The notes below the pieces were generated by a model, which was not told the DNA's origin, did no database searches, and saw nothing but the letters and a program-made list of their open reading frames with translations. DNA of 64,000 nucleotides from AP-15 sp963832875. Lineage in GTDB: Bacteria > Pseudomonadota > Alphaproteobacteria > ATCC43930 > CGMCC-115725. Below are positions 24,062 through 32,627 of the stretch, one piece after another. How positions within the stretch are numbered: the first letter of the stretch is position 1; every line of letters begins with the position of its first letter. The stretch spans positions 194,159-258,158 of the forward strand of contig CAWHWB010000005.1 of the NCBI GenBank assembly GCA_963832875.1, in the 5' to 3' direction. The position numbers and the translations under genes were made by a program.

Positions 24062-26239
24062 ATGGCGGAGAGACGGCCCGAGGCCAGCGAGGCCTCCCGG
24101 TTCTACATCGAATCGAGCGCGCAGCTTCAAGAGCGCCGGTCTCGCGCGCTGAAGCAGGGTCAAACCTTCGCCGTTTTCGACCCGCGCGGCGATATCGTTG
24201 CCGCCGAGGGCAGTCCCACGGGCGTCTACCACCGCGATACGCGCTATTTGTCGCGCCTCGAGCTGCGCCTCAACGACGCACCGCTGCTGTTGCTGAGCTC
24301 GAACGTTCAGGAAGACAATGTCGTTTTGGCCGTGGATCTGGCCAACCCCGATCTCAGCGCCGACGGCCGGATCGCGCTGCGCGGCGAGCTGATCCACCTC
24401 AATCGGCGCAAATACATCTGGCAGAATTGCTGCTACGAACGGCTTCTGGTGCATAATTTCGATCTGGTCGCGCACGATTTGACCTTGAGCATCGGCTTCG
24501 CCGCCGATTTCGCCGATTTGTTCGAGGTGCGCGGCGAGGAGCGGGCGCGCCGCGGCCGGCTAACGATCGAGCGGCGCTCGAACGCAGCGGTCGAAATGCA
24601 CTATTACGGGCTCGATCAAACAGAGCGCGTCACCAGGCTGACTTTCGATCCGGCGCCAACTCGCCTCGACGAGACCAGCGCCCGGTACGATCTATCGCTC
24701 GGGCCCGGCGAGGCGATGCGCTCGGTGCTGCGGATCGCGTGCGACGACAGCGCCGCTGAGGCCGGCCTCGGCCGTCAGTTCTATAGCGCGTTGCGGACCG
24801 CGCGCCGCGCCATGCGCGTCTCGAGTGGGCGCGCCGCCAGCCTCGAAGGATCGAACGCACAGTTCAATGAGTTGGCGCGACGTTCGGTCGCGGACCTCTA
24901 CATGCTGGTCACCGATACCGAGCACGGCCCCTATCCCTATGCCGGTATTCCCTGGTTCAGCACCGTCTTTGGCCGAGACGGGATCATCACCGCGCTGTTC
25001 GCGCTGTGGGTGGACCCCGCCATCGCCAAGGGCGTCTTGAATTTTCTCGCGGCGACGCAGGCGACCGAGATCGATGCCGAGCGCGACGCCGAGCCGGGCA
25101 AGATCCTGCACGAAATGCGCGACGGCGAGATGGCGCGGCTGCGCGAGGTGCCGTTCGAGCGCTATTACGGCAGCGTCGATGCGACCCCGCTCTTTGTCAT
25201 GCTGATGGGCGAATATTTCCGGCGCACCGGCGATCTCGAAACGGTCCGCGCGTTGTGGCCGAATGTCGAGGCCGCGCTGCGTTGGTGCGACACCTGGGGC
25301 GACCCGGACGGTGACGGCTTTGTCGAATACCACCGCCGTAACGCCAATGGCCTTGTCAATCAGGGGTGGAAGGACTCGCAGGACTGCATTTTTCACCAGG
25401 ATGGCCGCTTGGCCGAGGGCCCGATCGCGCTGTGTGAGGTGCAGGGTTATGTCTACGCCGCAAAACAGCACGCCGCGGCGCTGGCAACGGCGCTAGGACA
25501 CCCCCGCACCGCCGTCGAGCTCGCGCGCCAGGCGGAAATTCTGCGCGGCAGGTTCGAGGACCGGTTCTGGTGCGAGCAGCTGTCGACTTACGCGCTGGCG
25601 CTCGACCGCGCCAAACGGCCGTGCCGCGTCGTTGCCTCTAATGCCGGGCACGCGCTCTTGACCGGGATCGCCGCTCCCGATCGCGCGCGCCGCGTCGCCG
25701 AGACCCTGCTCGGCCTGGCCAGCTTTTCCGGTTGGGGGGTGCGCACCGTCGCCGTTTCGGCGGCGCGCTACAATCCGATGTCCTACCATAACGGCTCGGT
25801 GTGGCCGCACGACAACGCGCTGATCGCCTTGGGGCTGGCTCGTTATGGTCTCAAAGCCGGCGTTCTGCGGATCTTCAAGGGCCTGTTCGACGCCGCCGCC
25901 TACATGGATCAGCGCCGGCTGCCCGAGCTGTTTTGCGGCTTTCCCTGGCGCAAGCTCAATGCGCCCACCCTTTATCCGGTGGCGTGCTCGCCGCAGGCCT
26001 GGGCCAGCGCCGCAATCTTTGCCCTAGTCCAGGCTAGCCTGGAACTCGAATTCGATCAGGACGCCGGCGAGATCCGGCTCGATCATCCGGTCCTGCCCGA
26101 TTTTCTCGGCGAGCTGAAACTGCGCGGCCTGCGGGCCAGGAACGGCGAGGCCGACGTGCTGCTACGGCGCTATGGCGAGGACGTCGCGGTCACCATCAGC
26201 CGGCGGCGGGGCGAGGTGCCGATGGTCGTCTCGCGATAA
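24062..26239 (+). CDS. Amylo-alpha-1,6-glucosidase (glycogen debranching-enzyme type)
   Basis: A 725-residue protein with an N-terminal beta-rich glycogen-debranching domain (FAVFDPRGDIVA, GVYHRDTRYLSRLELRL) and a C-terminal (alpha/alpha)6 barrel. The barrel contains the conserved FSTVFGRDGIITALFALW, QGWKDSQDCIFHQDG and YHNGSVWPHDNALIALGLARYG. These match bacterial proteins annotated as amylo-alpha-1,6-glucosidase. With the upstream GT4 it suggests a pair that builds or trims an alpha-glucan or glycoconjugate. There is no glg gene set nearby, so a role in glycogen itself is not shown. The start at ATG 24062 is a judgement; the frame is open upstream into the GT gene. Confidence 0.88.
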   Translation: MAERRPEASEASRFYIESSAQLQERRSRALKQGQTFAVFDPRGDIVAAEGSPTGVYHRDTRYLSRLELRLNDAPLLLLSSNVQEDNVVLAVDLANPDLSADGRIALRGELIHLNRRKYIWQNCCYERLLVHNFDLVAHDLTLSIGFAADFADLFEVRGEERARRGRLTIERRSNAAVEMHYYGLDQTERVTRLTFDPAPTRLDETSARYDLSLGPGEAMRSVLRIACDDSAAEAGLGRQFYSALRTARRAMRVSSGRAASLEGSNAQFNELARRSVADLYMLVTDTEHGPYPYAGIPWFSTVFGRDGIITALFALWVDPAIAKGVLNFLAATQATEIDAERDAEPGKILHEMRDGEMARLREVPFERYYGSVDATPLFVMLMGEYFRRTGDLETVRALWPNVEAALRWCDTWGDPDGDGFVEYHRRNANGLVNQGWKDSQDCIFHQDGRLAEGPIALCEVQGYVYAAKQHAAALATALGHPRTAVELARQAEILRGRFEDRFWCEQLSTYALALDRAKRPCRVVASNAGHALLTGIAAPDRARRVAETLLGLASFSGWGVRTVAVSAARYNPMSYHNGSVWPHDNALIALGLARYGLKAGVLRIFKGLFDAAAYMDQRRLPELFCGFPWRKLNAPTLYPVACSPQAWASAAIFALVQASLELEFDQDAGEIRLDHPVLPDFLGELKLRGLRARNGEADVLLRRYGEDVAVTISRRRGEVPMVVSR

Positions 26240-26261
26240 ACGATAAGGGCATCGAGGGTTC

Positions 26262-27005
26262 TCAGAAATCGACCTTCAACGTCGCCACCGCCGGACCGAA
26301 ATAGGCCTGCGGCTGCGACGGCCGTTCGCCCAGAGCATGCTCCTTCCGACTGACGCAGCCGCTGGTCCGGCGAAACACCGCCCGCCAGCTCGCCGCGGCC
26401 GGCAAGCCGCCGAGCAGACATTGGTCGAAAAAGGTATAGGTGCGTCCGGCCTGGCAGCCGAAGGACGGTCGGTCGCGGCGCGCTGCCGTCAGGATAATGC
26501 GATTGGGCTTGGCCATCGCGCCCGCGGCGAAGCTGCCGGTGTAGCAACCCGAGACGATGACGACAGTGGGGACCAGAGCACAACCCTGCGACAGGGCCTG
26601 GGCCAGCTCCTTCGGGTGCAATGTCCGATTGGAGCGCGTAAGCCACAGCCCGGCGCTGCGCTCGCCGTGTGAAGTCAGGAACACGAAACAGCGGTCCCCC
26701 CGCCGCGCCGGCAGTTCGGCAATGCGCCGCAGCAGGATTCCCGCGGTGGCCGGTTCGACCCCCCGATGCAGCTGCGCCGGATCGGCGCTCAGCCGGTGGA
26801 TATTGGCGGCCGGCACACCGGCCGCGGCGAGGCGCTGGGCCAAGGCACGGGTGGCATCGTCGAACACCGGCTCGTCATCGTCGCCGGCGGCGAGCACGAC
26901 CTGCCATCCGCCGGGAGCGAACGCGGCTGCGTGCCGCCCGGCCGGCAGCAGAACCGCCAGCCCCAAAACGCAAGCCGATGCCCAGTCGAAAAACCGAGAC
27001 GCCAT
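26262..27005 (-). CDS. C13-family (legumain-like) cysteine peptidase, exported
   Basis: A 247-residue protein with a signal peptide or anchor at residues 8-29 and a caspase-like fold in the C13 pattern. A strand runs into the catalytic histidine in FVFLTSHGERSAGLW, and another into the catalytic cysteine in VVIVSGCYTGSFA about 40 residues later. GWQVVLAAGDDDEPVFDDATRALAQRL matches the N-terminal strand and helix of bacterial C13 proteins. C13 enzymes cleave after Asn or Asp or act as transpeptidases (legumain, GPI8); the bacterial substrates are unknown. The frame remains open upstream through the transporter gene, but GGAAGGAAGG precedes the ATG at 27005. Confidence 0.8.
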   Translation of the reverse strand: MASRFFDWASACVLGLAVLLPAGRHAAAFAPGGWQVVLAAGDDDEPVFDDATRALAQRLAAAGVPAANIHRLSADPAQLHRGVEPATAGILLRRIAELPARRGDRCFVFLTSHGERSAGLWLTRSNRTLHPKELAQALSQGCALVPTVVIVSGCYTGSFAAGAMAKPNRIILTAARRDRPSFGCQAGRTYTFFDQCLLGGLPAAASWRAVFRRTSGCVSRKEHALGERPSQPQAYFGPAVATLKVDF

Positions 27006-27209
27006 GGAGCTGGCCTTCCTTCCCCCGCGCGCGGCGCAAAGGGTGCTATACTGCTCCCGCTCGAGGCGGTGAGGCGATTTCCACAGCACTCGCCGAGGCC
27101 AGCCGCAGGCCGCGCCGCGGCAATCGTGGCAGGTGGGGGCGTCCGTGTCCGCCAGAGCCGGCAGCCCGCGAAATTCGATAGAGCTGGCAATCAAGCTGGG
27201 AGGTGCGCC

Positions 27210-27503
27210 GTGCCAAGTTACGTCATGCTCGCCAACTGGACCGACCAGGGTGCGCAAAAGGTCAAGGATTCGCCGCGTCGCGTCGACACCGCCAAAAAGG
27301 CGCTGGCCGATATGGGCGGCGAATTCAAGGGCCTCTACATGACCATGGGCGATTACGACCTGATCATCATCTACGAAGCGCCGGACGATGCCGTCGCGGC
27401 ACGGTTCACCTTGCTGCTCGGAATGCTGGGGACGGTGCGAACCAAGACCCTGAAGGCATTTCCCGAGGGGGCCTATCGCCAGATCATCGCCTCGCTCGGC
27501 TAA
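27210..27503 (+). CDS. GYD-domain protein
   Basis: A 97-residue protein of the GYD family, a ferredoxin-like (dimeric alpha-beta barrel) fold named for the motif seen here as YMTMGDYDLIIIYEAPDD. It starts PSYVMLANWTDQGAQKVKDSPRR, the standard opening. GGGAGG lies eight bases before the GTG at 27210, so GTG is preferred over the internal ATG. Function unknown; often near signalling or metabolic genes. The stop overlaps the stop of the convergent EmrB gene by 3 bases. Confidence 0.85.
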   Translation: MPSYVMLANWTDQGAQKVKDSPRRVDTAKKALADMGGEFKGLYMTMGDYDLIIIYEAPDDAVAARFTLLLGMLGTVRTKTLKAFPEGAYRQIIASLG

Positions 27504-29038
27504 TCGAGCGCGGCGACGGCCGCTCCCGTCGGCACCGACCGGGGGCGGCGCAGCAGCAGCAGCAGAGGCACCGCGGCGATGACGAGGATCATCATCAGCA
27601 TGAAATCGTCGATATAGGCGACCATCGCCGCCTGGCGCGTCGCCTCGGCGTTGAGCGCCGCCACCCCCGACGGGGTGGTCAGGCTGTTCAGCAGCCCCAG
27701 CTGCGGGACGCGGGCGAGCGGATTGTCGGGGCGCAACTGCTCGACCAGCCGTGAATGGACGATCTGGGTATTCTGGGCCAGCAGCGCCTCGACGATCGAG
27801 ATGCCGATGCTGCCGCCGATATTGCGCATCAGGCTGAAAATCGCCGTACCCTGGGTCAAGGCGTGCCGCGGCAAGGTGGAAAATGTTATGATGCTCAGCG
27901 GCGTAAAGACAAAACCAAGACCGAAGCCCTGCATCACGCCGGTCGAGATGACCGGCCCCATCCCCATCTGCAGCGAAAACCCGGTCATCTGCCACATTGC
28001 GACCGCCGTGACCGCAAGCCCCACGAAGATGATCAGCCGAGTATCGACACGGCCGACGAAGCGTGCGACCAAAATCATCGCAATCATCGTGCCGACACCG
28101 CGGGGTGCGGTCACCAACCCAGTCGTAAAAACCGGATAGTTCATCAGGTCCTGCAGCATCGTCGGCAACAGGGTCATGGTCCCGTAAAGCGGGATGCCGA
28201 TCAGGAACATCATCAGGGTGCCGGCCACGCAGTTGGCATCCTTCATCAGGTCGCGGTTTAGAAACGAGCGGTCGGTTGCGGTCGCGGTGTGGACGATGAA
28301 GAGGTAGAAAGAGAGCCCGGCGATCGTCGCTTCGATCCAAATCTCGGTCGAGCCGAACCAGTCCTTGAGTTCGCCGCGGTCGAGCAGCATCTGCAAGGCG
28401 CCGATCGCCAAGCTCAGCGTGACAAACCCGAAAAAGTCGAAAGCCTCGCGTTGGGCGCGGCGCGTTTCGTGGATAAAGATCGCGATCCCGGCGGCGGCGA
28501 CGATCCCGACCGGGAGGTTGATGTAGAACACCCAGCGCCAACTGTAATCGTCGGTCAGCCAGCCGCCGAGCGCTGGACCGATGATCGGGCCGAGGATGAC
28601 CCCCATGCCCCAGACCGCCATCGCCTGCCCATGGCGGTGCGGCGGGTTGATCTGCAGCAGGACCGCCTGCGAGAGTGGGACCAGCGCCGCGCCGCAGATG
28701 CCCTGGAACAGGCGGTAGATCACCAGCTGGGCGAGGCTTTCGGCCATTCCGCATAGGGCCGAGGCCACGGTAAAGCCGGTGACCGAAATCAAAAACACGT
28801 ATTTGATGCCAAACCGGCCGGCGAGCCATCCGGTGAGCGGTGTCATGATCGCCGCGGCGACGATGTAGGAGGTCACCACCCAGGCGATTTGGTCCTGCGA
28901 CGCCGACAGGCTGCCTTGCATGTGCGGCAGCGCGACATTGGCGATCGTCGTGTCGACCCCCTGCATGAAGGTCGCCAGCATGATCGAGACCGTGATCCAG
29001 CCCCGGTTGGCGACCGAGGCTGGGAGGCTTGAATTCAC
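27500..29038 (-). CDS. EmrB/QacA-type DHA2 drug efflux transporter, copy 1
   Basis: A 512-residue inner-membrane proton antiporter with 14 predicted helices. Characteristic parts are QGVDTTIANVALP in helix 1, GWLAGRFGIK in loop 2-3, and GPIIGPALGGWL (antiporter motif C) in helix 5. It forms the pump of a tripartite system with the adaptor encoded directly upstream. I chose GTG 29038, which overlaps the adaptor stop as GTGA; in-frame ATGs at 29074 and 29116 lie inside the adaptor gene. It is the only one of the three paralogs coupled to the adaptor. Confidence 0.93.
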   Translation of the reverse strand: MNSSLPASVANRGWITVSIMLATFMQGVDTTIANVALPHMQGSLSASQDQIAWVVTSYIVAAAIMTPLTGWLAGRFGIKYVFLISVTGFTVASALCGMAESLAQLVIYRLFQGICGAALVPLSQAVLLQINPPHRHGQAMAVWGMGVILGPIIGPALGGWLTDDYSWRWVFYINLPVGIVAAAGIAIFIHETRRAQREAFDFFGFVTLSLAIGALQMLLDRGELKDWFGSTEIWIEATIAGLSFYLFIVHTATATDRSFLNRDLMKDANCVAGTLMMFLIGIPLYGTMTLLPTMLQDLMNYPVFTTGLVTAPRGVGTMIAMILVARFVGRVDTRLIIFVGLAVTAVAMWQMTGFSLQMGMGPVISTGVMQGFGLGFVFTPLSIITFSTLPRHALTQGTAIFSLMRNIGGSIGISIVEALLAQNTQIVHSRLVEQLRPDNPLARVPQLGLLNSLTTPSGVAALNAEATRQAAMVAYIDDFMLMMILVIAAVPLLLLLRRPRSVPTGAAVAALD

Positions 29039-30225
29039 CGCGCTGCTATTTGCGTGCTGCGGTCGCGGAGCCATGCAAACAGGCGTTGCACACGATCCAG
29101 CATCGGTCGGCGCCATTGGGTATCGACCTCGACGCTGGCGCTGAGCCCGGCGGCGAGCGGGTGATTCGGATCGAGCTTATCGAAACTCAGCCGCACCGGC
29201 AGACGCTGTACCACCTTGACCCAGTTGCCGGTCGCGTTTTCGGCCGGCAGCAGCGAAAAGGTCAGCCCGGTGCCCGGGCTCAAGCTCTGCACCCTGGCCT
29301 GGAACACTTGATCGGGATAGGTGTCGATCTCGACCGTCGCGGTCTGGCCCGGCCGCATATGGGTGAGCTCGGTCTCCTTGAAATTGGCGGTCACCCAAAT
29401 GCGCTTGGTCGACACCAGGGAAAATAACGTGGTCGGCATCGAGCCGGTGTCCACGCCCTGGACCCAGTCGCCAACCTGCAGCTGGTCGACCTTGCTCACG
29501 ATCCCGGATTCGGGCGCGCGCACCACCGTATAGGAAAGGTTCAGCTCGGCGCGATCGAGCGCCGCCTGGGCATGCTGCACCATCGGGTGCTGGGCGACCG
29601 GCAGATCGGGATCGCCGCCGAGGCTGGCGAGGGTGCTGGCGACGTCCTGCTGTTTCGAGGCGAGCTCTTCGCGGGCGATTTTATAGGCGTGGTTCGACTG
29701 ATCGTACTGCGACTGCGAGGCGGTCCCCGAGGCCAGCAGCCGCTGCTGCCGCTCCAGCTCGCGCTGCTGATAGACGAGCGTCGCCTCGGTAGCGGCGGCG
29801 TCGGCCTTTTTCTGCTGGTAGGTCGCCTTCATCGACTCGATCTGAAGGCGCACGGCGGCTAGTTGGGCCTTGGCTTCTTCGACCGCGATCCGGAACGGCC
29901 GCTGATCGAGGCTGAACAGCACCTGACCCGCCTTGACCTTCTCGTTGTCGTGAACGTCGATCGCGGCGACGCGGCCGGATACCTCGTTGCTGATCGCGAC
30001 CCTCGCGGCGTCGACATAAGCGTCGTCGGTCGAGATGTAGCGGCCGGTCGTCAGATACCACCAGCCGGCGGCGAGCAGCACGATGATCGGCCCCAGCAGC
30101 ATCAGCGGCAGCCGCAGCCGCAGGCGCCAGGAGCGCGGTCTTCTGACGAGCGCCGGCCGGCTTTCGACGGCGGCGCGCAGGCTGCCGAGCGCCGGCACCG
30201 CCTCGTCTTCGGCTGAAGTCATCAC
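29035..30225 (-). CDS. EmrA/HlyD-family membrane-fusion adaptor
   Basis: A 396-residue periplasmic adaptor anchored by one helix (about residues 38-55, MLLGPIIVLLAAGWWYL). It has the lipoyl halves VSGRVAAIDVHDNEKVKAGQVLF and VVRAPESGIVSKVDQLQVGDWVQ, separated by an alpha-helical coiled-coil hairpin (residues 110-215), then a beta-barrel (IWVTANFKETELTHMRPGQTATVEIDTYP). This is the layout of EmrA. It overlaps both the MarR gene upstream (ATGA) and emrB copy 1 downstream (GTGA). The outer-membrane channel is not encoded nearby. Confidence 0.93.
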   Translation of the reverse strand: MMTSAEDEAVPALGSLRAAVESRPALVRRPRSWRLRLRLPLMLLGPIIVLLAAGWWYLTTGRYISTDDAYVDAARVAISNEVSGRVAAIDVHDNEKVKAGQVLFSLDQRPFRIAVEEAKAQLAAVRLQIESMKATYQQKKADAAATEATLVYQQRELERQQRLLASGTASQSQYDQSNHAYKIAREELASKQQDVASTLASLGGDPDLPVAQHPMVQHAQAALDRAELNLSYTVVRAPESGIVSKVDQLQVGDWVQGVDTGSMPTTLFSLVSTKRIWVTANFKETELTHMRPGQTATVEIDTYPDQVFQARVQSLSPGTGLTFSLLPAENATGNWVKVVQRLPVRLSFDKLDPNHPLAAGLSASVEVDTQWRRPMLDRVQRLFAWLRDRSTQIAAR

Positions 30226-30758
30226 TGGCCCCCGGCCGGGGCGAGATCAGCCTCGACCGGCAGCGGGCGCCGGATCGAGCGATGGCTCGGCTCATTGCTT
30301 TTCGGCAATCGGGACGCGGACGGCGTCGGAACAGGTTCGGCGAGGTTGCCATGAACCCGGCGCAGCAGATCGACAAGGTGGCGGCCGTCTTCCTCGGACA
30401 ACTCGGCGAACGCCTCGTTTCGTACCGCTCTCGACAAATCGAGGATGCGAGCGAGGATCGGGCGAGCCTTTTCGGTCAGTACAAGCCGGCGAGCGCGGCG
30501 GTCGTCCGGATCGGGCCGGCGCTCGATCCAGCCGTCCTCTTCCATCCTGTCGATCTGGCGAACCAGGGTCATCGGCTTGATCTCGAGCAGATCGGCGAGG
30601 CCGGCCTGATGGATCCCCTCATGGCGCGCGAGATAGCCCAAGACCCGGCATTGGGACCGGGTGAGGCCAAGGAACAGCAGCGCCCGCTGGTTGAAGCGCC
30701 GAGCGAACAGACGCGCCACGTCGTGAACGAGGTAACCGAAGCTGCTGTCGAGGTTCAT
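30222..30758 (-). CDS. MarR-family regulator of the efflux operon
   Basis: A 178-residue winged-helix regulator. The MarR core runs from about residue 15 to 140 with SQCRVLGYLARHEGIHQAGLADLLEIKPMTLVRQIDRMEEDGWIERRPDPDDRRARRL, which contains the recognition helix and wing with the DxR motif. The C-terminal 35 residues are extra and unstructured. It is the first gene of the transcript marR-emrA-emrB, a classic self-regulated drug efflux unit in which ligand binding relieves repression. The 138-base upstream gap holds an AT-rich stretch around 30795-30825 as the likely promoter. Confidence 0.93.
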   Translation of the reverse strand: MNLDSSFGYLVHDVARLFARRFNQRALLFLGLTRSQCRVLGYLARHEGIHQAGLADLLEIKPMTLVRQIDRMEEDGWIERRPDPDDRRARRLVLTEKARPILARILDLSRAVRNEAFAELSEEDGRHLVDLLRRVHGNLAEPVPTPSASRLPKSNEPSHRSIRRPLPVEADLAPAGGQ

Positions 30759-30845
30759 ATCGTTGCCGAATCGTTAAAGAACCACCCGAGGGTGATAATA
30801 AGCTATGATATGGAAAATTCCTGCGTGCCGTCATCGGTCCGGATC

Positions 30846-30882
30846 GCGCGGCTGGTAGAAAGGAATTCGATAGCTCGGCGGC
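30846..30882 (+). repeat. Flank repeat copy 1, beside the 3' end of emrB copy 2
   Basis: A 37-base segment containing AATTCGATAGCTCGGCGGC. It matches the copy at 34372-34408 at about 31 of 37 positions without gaps and the copy at 32573-32609 more weakly. It lies just beyond the stop codon of the second EmrB paralog. Confidence 0.5.
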
Positions 30883-30896
30883 CCGGCGGTGTGGTT

Positions 30897-32462
30897 TCAG
30901 CCGGTCTGGCCGGCGCGTAAGCGCCCAGCATCGACCGCAATCGGGCCGGCCCCACGCGGGCGCCGCGCCGGCCGCACCACGAGCAGCAGCGGGATCGTGA
31001 CGATGACGATGACCATCATCAAGGTGAAGACGTCGATATAGGCGACCATTGAGGCTTGGCGGGTCACCTCGGCGTTCAACGCGGCGATCCCGGACGGGCT
31101 GGTCAGGCTGAAGGGCGCCGACAGGAACGGCGCCCGGGCCAGTGGGTTGTCGGGCCTCAGCTGCTCGACCAGCCGGGAATGGACGATCTGGGTGTTCTGG
31201 ATCAGCGAGCTTTCGAAAATCGAGATGCCGATGCTGCCGCCGAGATTACGCATCAGGCTCCTGATCGCAGTCCCCTGAGTCAAGATGTGGCGCGGCAGGT
31301 TCGACAGCGCCATCGTGTTCATCGGGACAAAGGTGCAGCCCAACCCGAAGCCTTGCAACAGCCCCGAGGTGATGACCGGCGCCATCCCCATCTGCAGCGA
31401 GAACCCGGTCATCTGCCACAGCGAGACCACGGTCATCAGCAGCCCCGCGAGGATGATGAGCCGGTTGTCGACGCGGTTGATCAGCCGTCCGACCAGGAAC
31501 ATCGCGGCCATCGTGCCGACGCCGCGCGGCGAGGTCACCAGCCCAGTCGTGAACACCGGATAATTCATCAAGGATTGCAGCATCGTCGGCACCAGCGCCA
31601 AGGTGCCGCTCAAGATGCCGCCGACAAAGAACATCAGCAGCGTCCCGGCCAAGAAATTGGTGTTCTTCAACAGGTCGCGGTTCAGAAACGACCGCTCGCC
31701 GGCGGTCGCCGTATGGACGATGAAGAGATAGCCGGCGAGCGCGGCAACCGCGGCTTCGATCCAGATCTCGGTCGAGCCGAACCAATCCTTTAATTCGCCG
31801 CGGTCGAGCAGCATCTGCAGCGCGCCAATAGCGACGCTTAACGCGGCGAAACCGAAAAAGTCGAATGCTTCGCGATGGGCGTGCCGGGTTTCGCGGATGA
31901 ACACCATGATCCCGGCGGCGGCAATGAACCCGACCGGCAGGTTGATATAGAAGATCCAGCGCCAGCTATAATTTTCGGTCAGCCAGCCGCCAAGCATCGG
32001 CCCAAAGATCGGGCCGAGCATGACCCCGATGCCCCACACCGCGATCGCCTGACCGTGCCGCTCTGGCGGGTTGATCTGCATCAGCACCGATTGCGACAGC
32101 GGCACCAGCCCGGCGCCGCAGACCCCTTGCAGCAGGCGGTAGATCACCAGTTGGGTCAGGCTTGTGGCGCTGCCGCACAAGGCCGAGGCCAGGGTGAAGC
32201 CGGCGACCGAGATCAAAAACACGTATTTGATCCCGAACCGCCCGGCGAGCCAGCCGGTCAGCGGCATGGTGATCGCCGCGGCGACGATGTAGGAGGTCAG
32301 CACCCAGGCGATCTGGTCCTGGGCCGCCGACAGGCTGCCTTGAATATAGGGCAGCGCGACATTGGCGATCGTGTTGTCGACGCCCTGCATGATCGTCGCC
32401 AGCATGATCGAGATCGTGATCGCGGTGCGGTTGCCGAGCAGGCTGCGCGCCTCGCTTCTCAC
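30897..32462 (-). CDS. EmrB/QacA-type DHA2 drug efflux transporter, copy 2
   Basis: A 521-residue, 14-helix proton antiporter closely similar to copies 1 and 3. Shared blocks include RGELKDWFGSTEIWIEA, FIVHTATA and RSFLNRDL. Helix 1 reads MQGVDNTIANVALP, with N where the others have T, and motif C reads GPIFGPMLGGWL. It starts at ATG 32462. It has no adaptor of its own, and MarR lies 138 bases downstream, so it is either expressed alone or with copy 3. It may work with the shared EmrA or alone as an inner-membrane pump. Confidence 0.92.
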   Translation of the reverse strand: MRSEARSLLGNRTAITISIMLATIMQGVDNTIANVALPYIQGSLSAAQDQIAWVLTSYIVAAAITMPLTGWLAGRFGIKYVFLISVAGFTLASALCGSATSLTQLVIYRLLQGVCGAGLVPLSQSVLMQINPPERHGQAIAVWGIGVMLGPIFGPMLGGWLTENYSWRWIFYINLPVGFIAAAGIMVFIRETRHAHREAFDFFGFAALSVAIGALQMLLDRGELKDWFGSTEIWIEAAVAALAGYLFIVHTATAGERSFLNRDLLKNTNFLAGTLLMFFVGGILSGTLALVPTMLQSLMNYPVFTTGLVTSPRGVGTMAAMFLVGRLINRVDNRLIILAGLLMTVVSLWQMTGFSLQMGMAPVITSGLLQGFGLGCTFVPMNTMALSNLPRHILTQGTAIRSLMRNLGGSIGISIFESSLIQNTQIVHSRLVEQLRPDNPLARAPFLSAPFSLTSPSGIAALNAEVTRQASMVAYIDVFTLMMVIVIVTIPLLLVVRPARRPRGAGPIAVDAGRLRAGQTG

Positions 32463-32572
32463 CGCGGACCCCGGTATGCGAGCATCGGCGGCCGCGGGCG
32501 GTAGCTCATCTGACTTATGATCATCAGGCTTATGATAGGCAAAGACCAGGCCGTCGCCCCGCGCTATTTCGC

Positions 32573-32609
32573 ATGCGGCAGGTGCCCGGAAATTCGATGG
32601 CTCGAAAGG
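32573..32609 (+). repeat. Flank repeat copy 2, beside the 3' end of emrB copy 3
   Basis: Contains AATTCGATGGCTCG at 32591-32604 and aligns ungapped with the other two flank repeats at roughly 23 of 37 positions. Its distance to the EmrB stop (about 31 bases) is close to that of copy 1 (about 27). Confidence 0.4.
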
Positions 32610-32627
32610 GGGCGCGCTGGCTGCGGG

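Noticed and set aside
27170..27185. AAATTCGATAGAGCTGGC upstream of the GYD gene as a fourth flank repeat
   Set aside because: Only the short AATTCGATA core matches; the flanks do not align and the position relative to the pump differs.
26262..28829. An 855-residue frame that would fuse the C13 peptidase to an upstream region
   Set aside because: The upstream part is the EmrB copy 1 gene read out of frame. The peptidase has its own ribosome-binding site and signal peptide at 27005.
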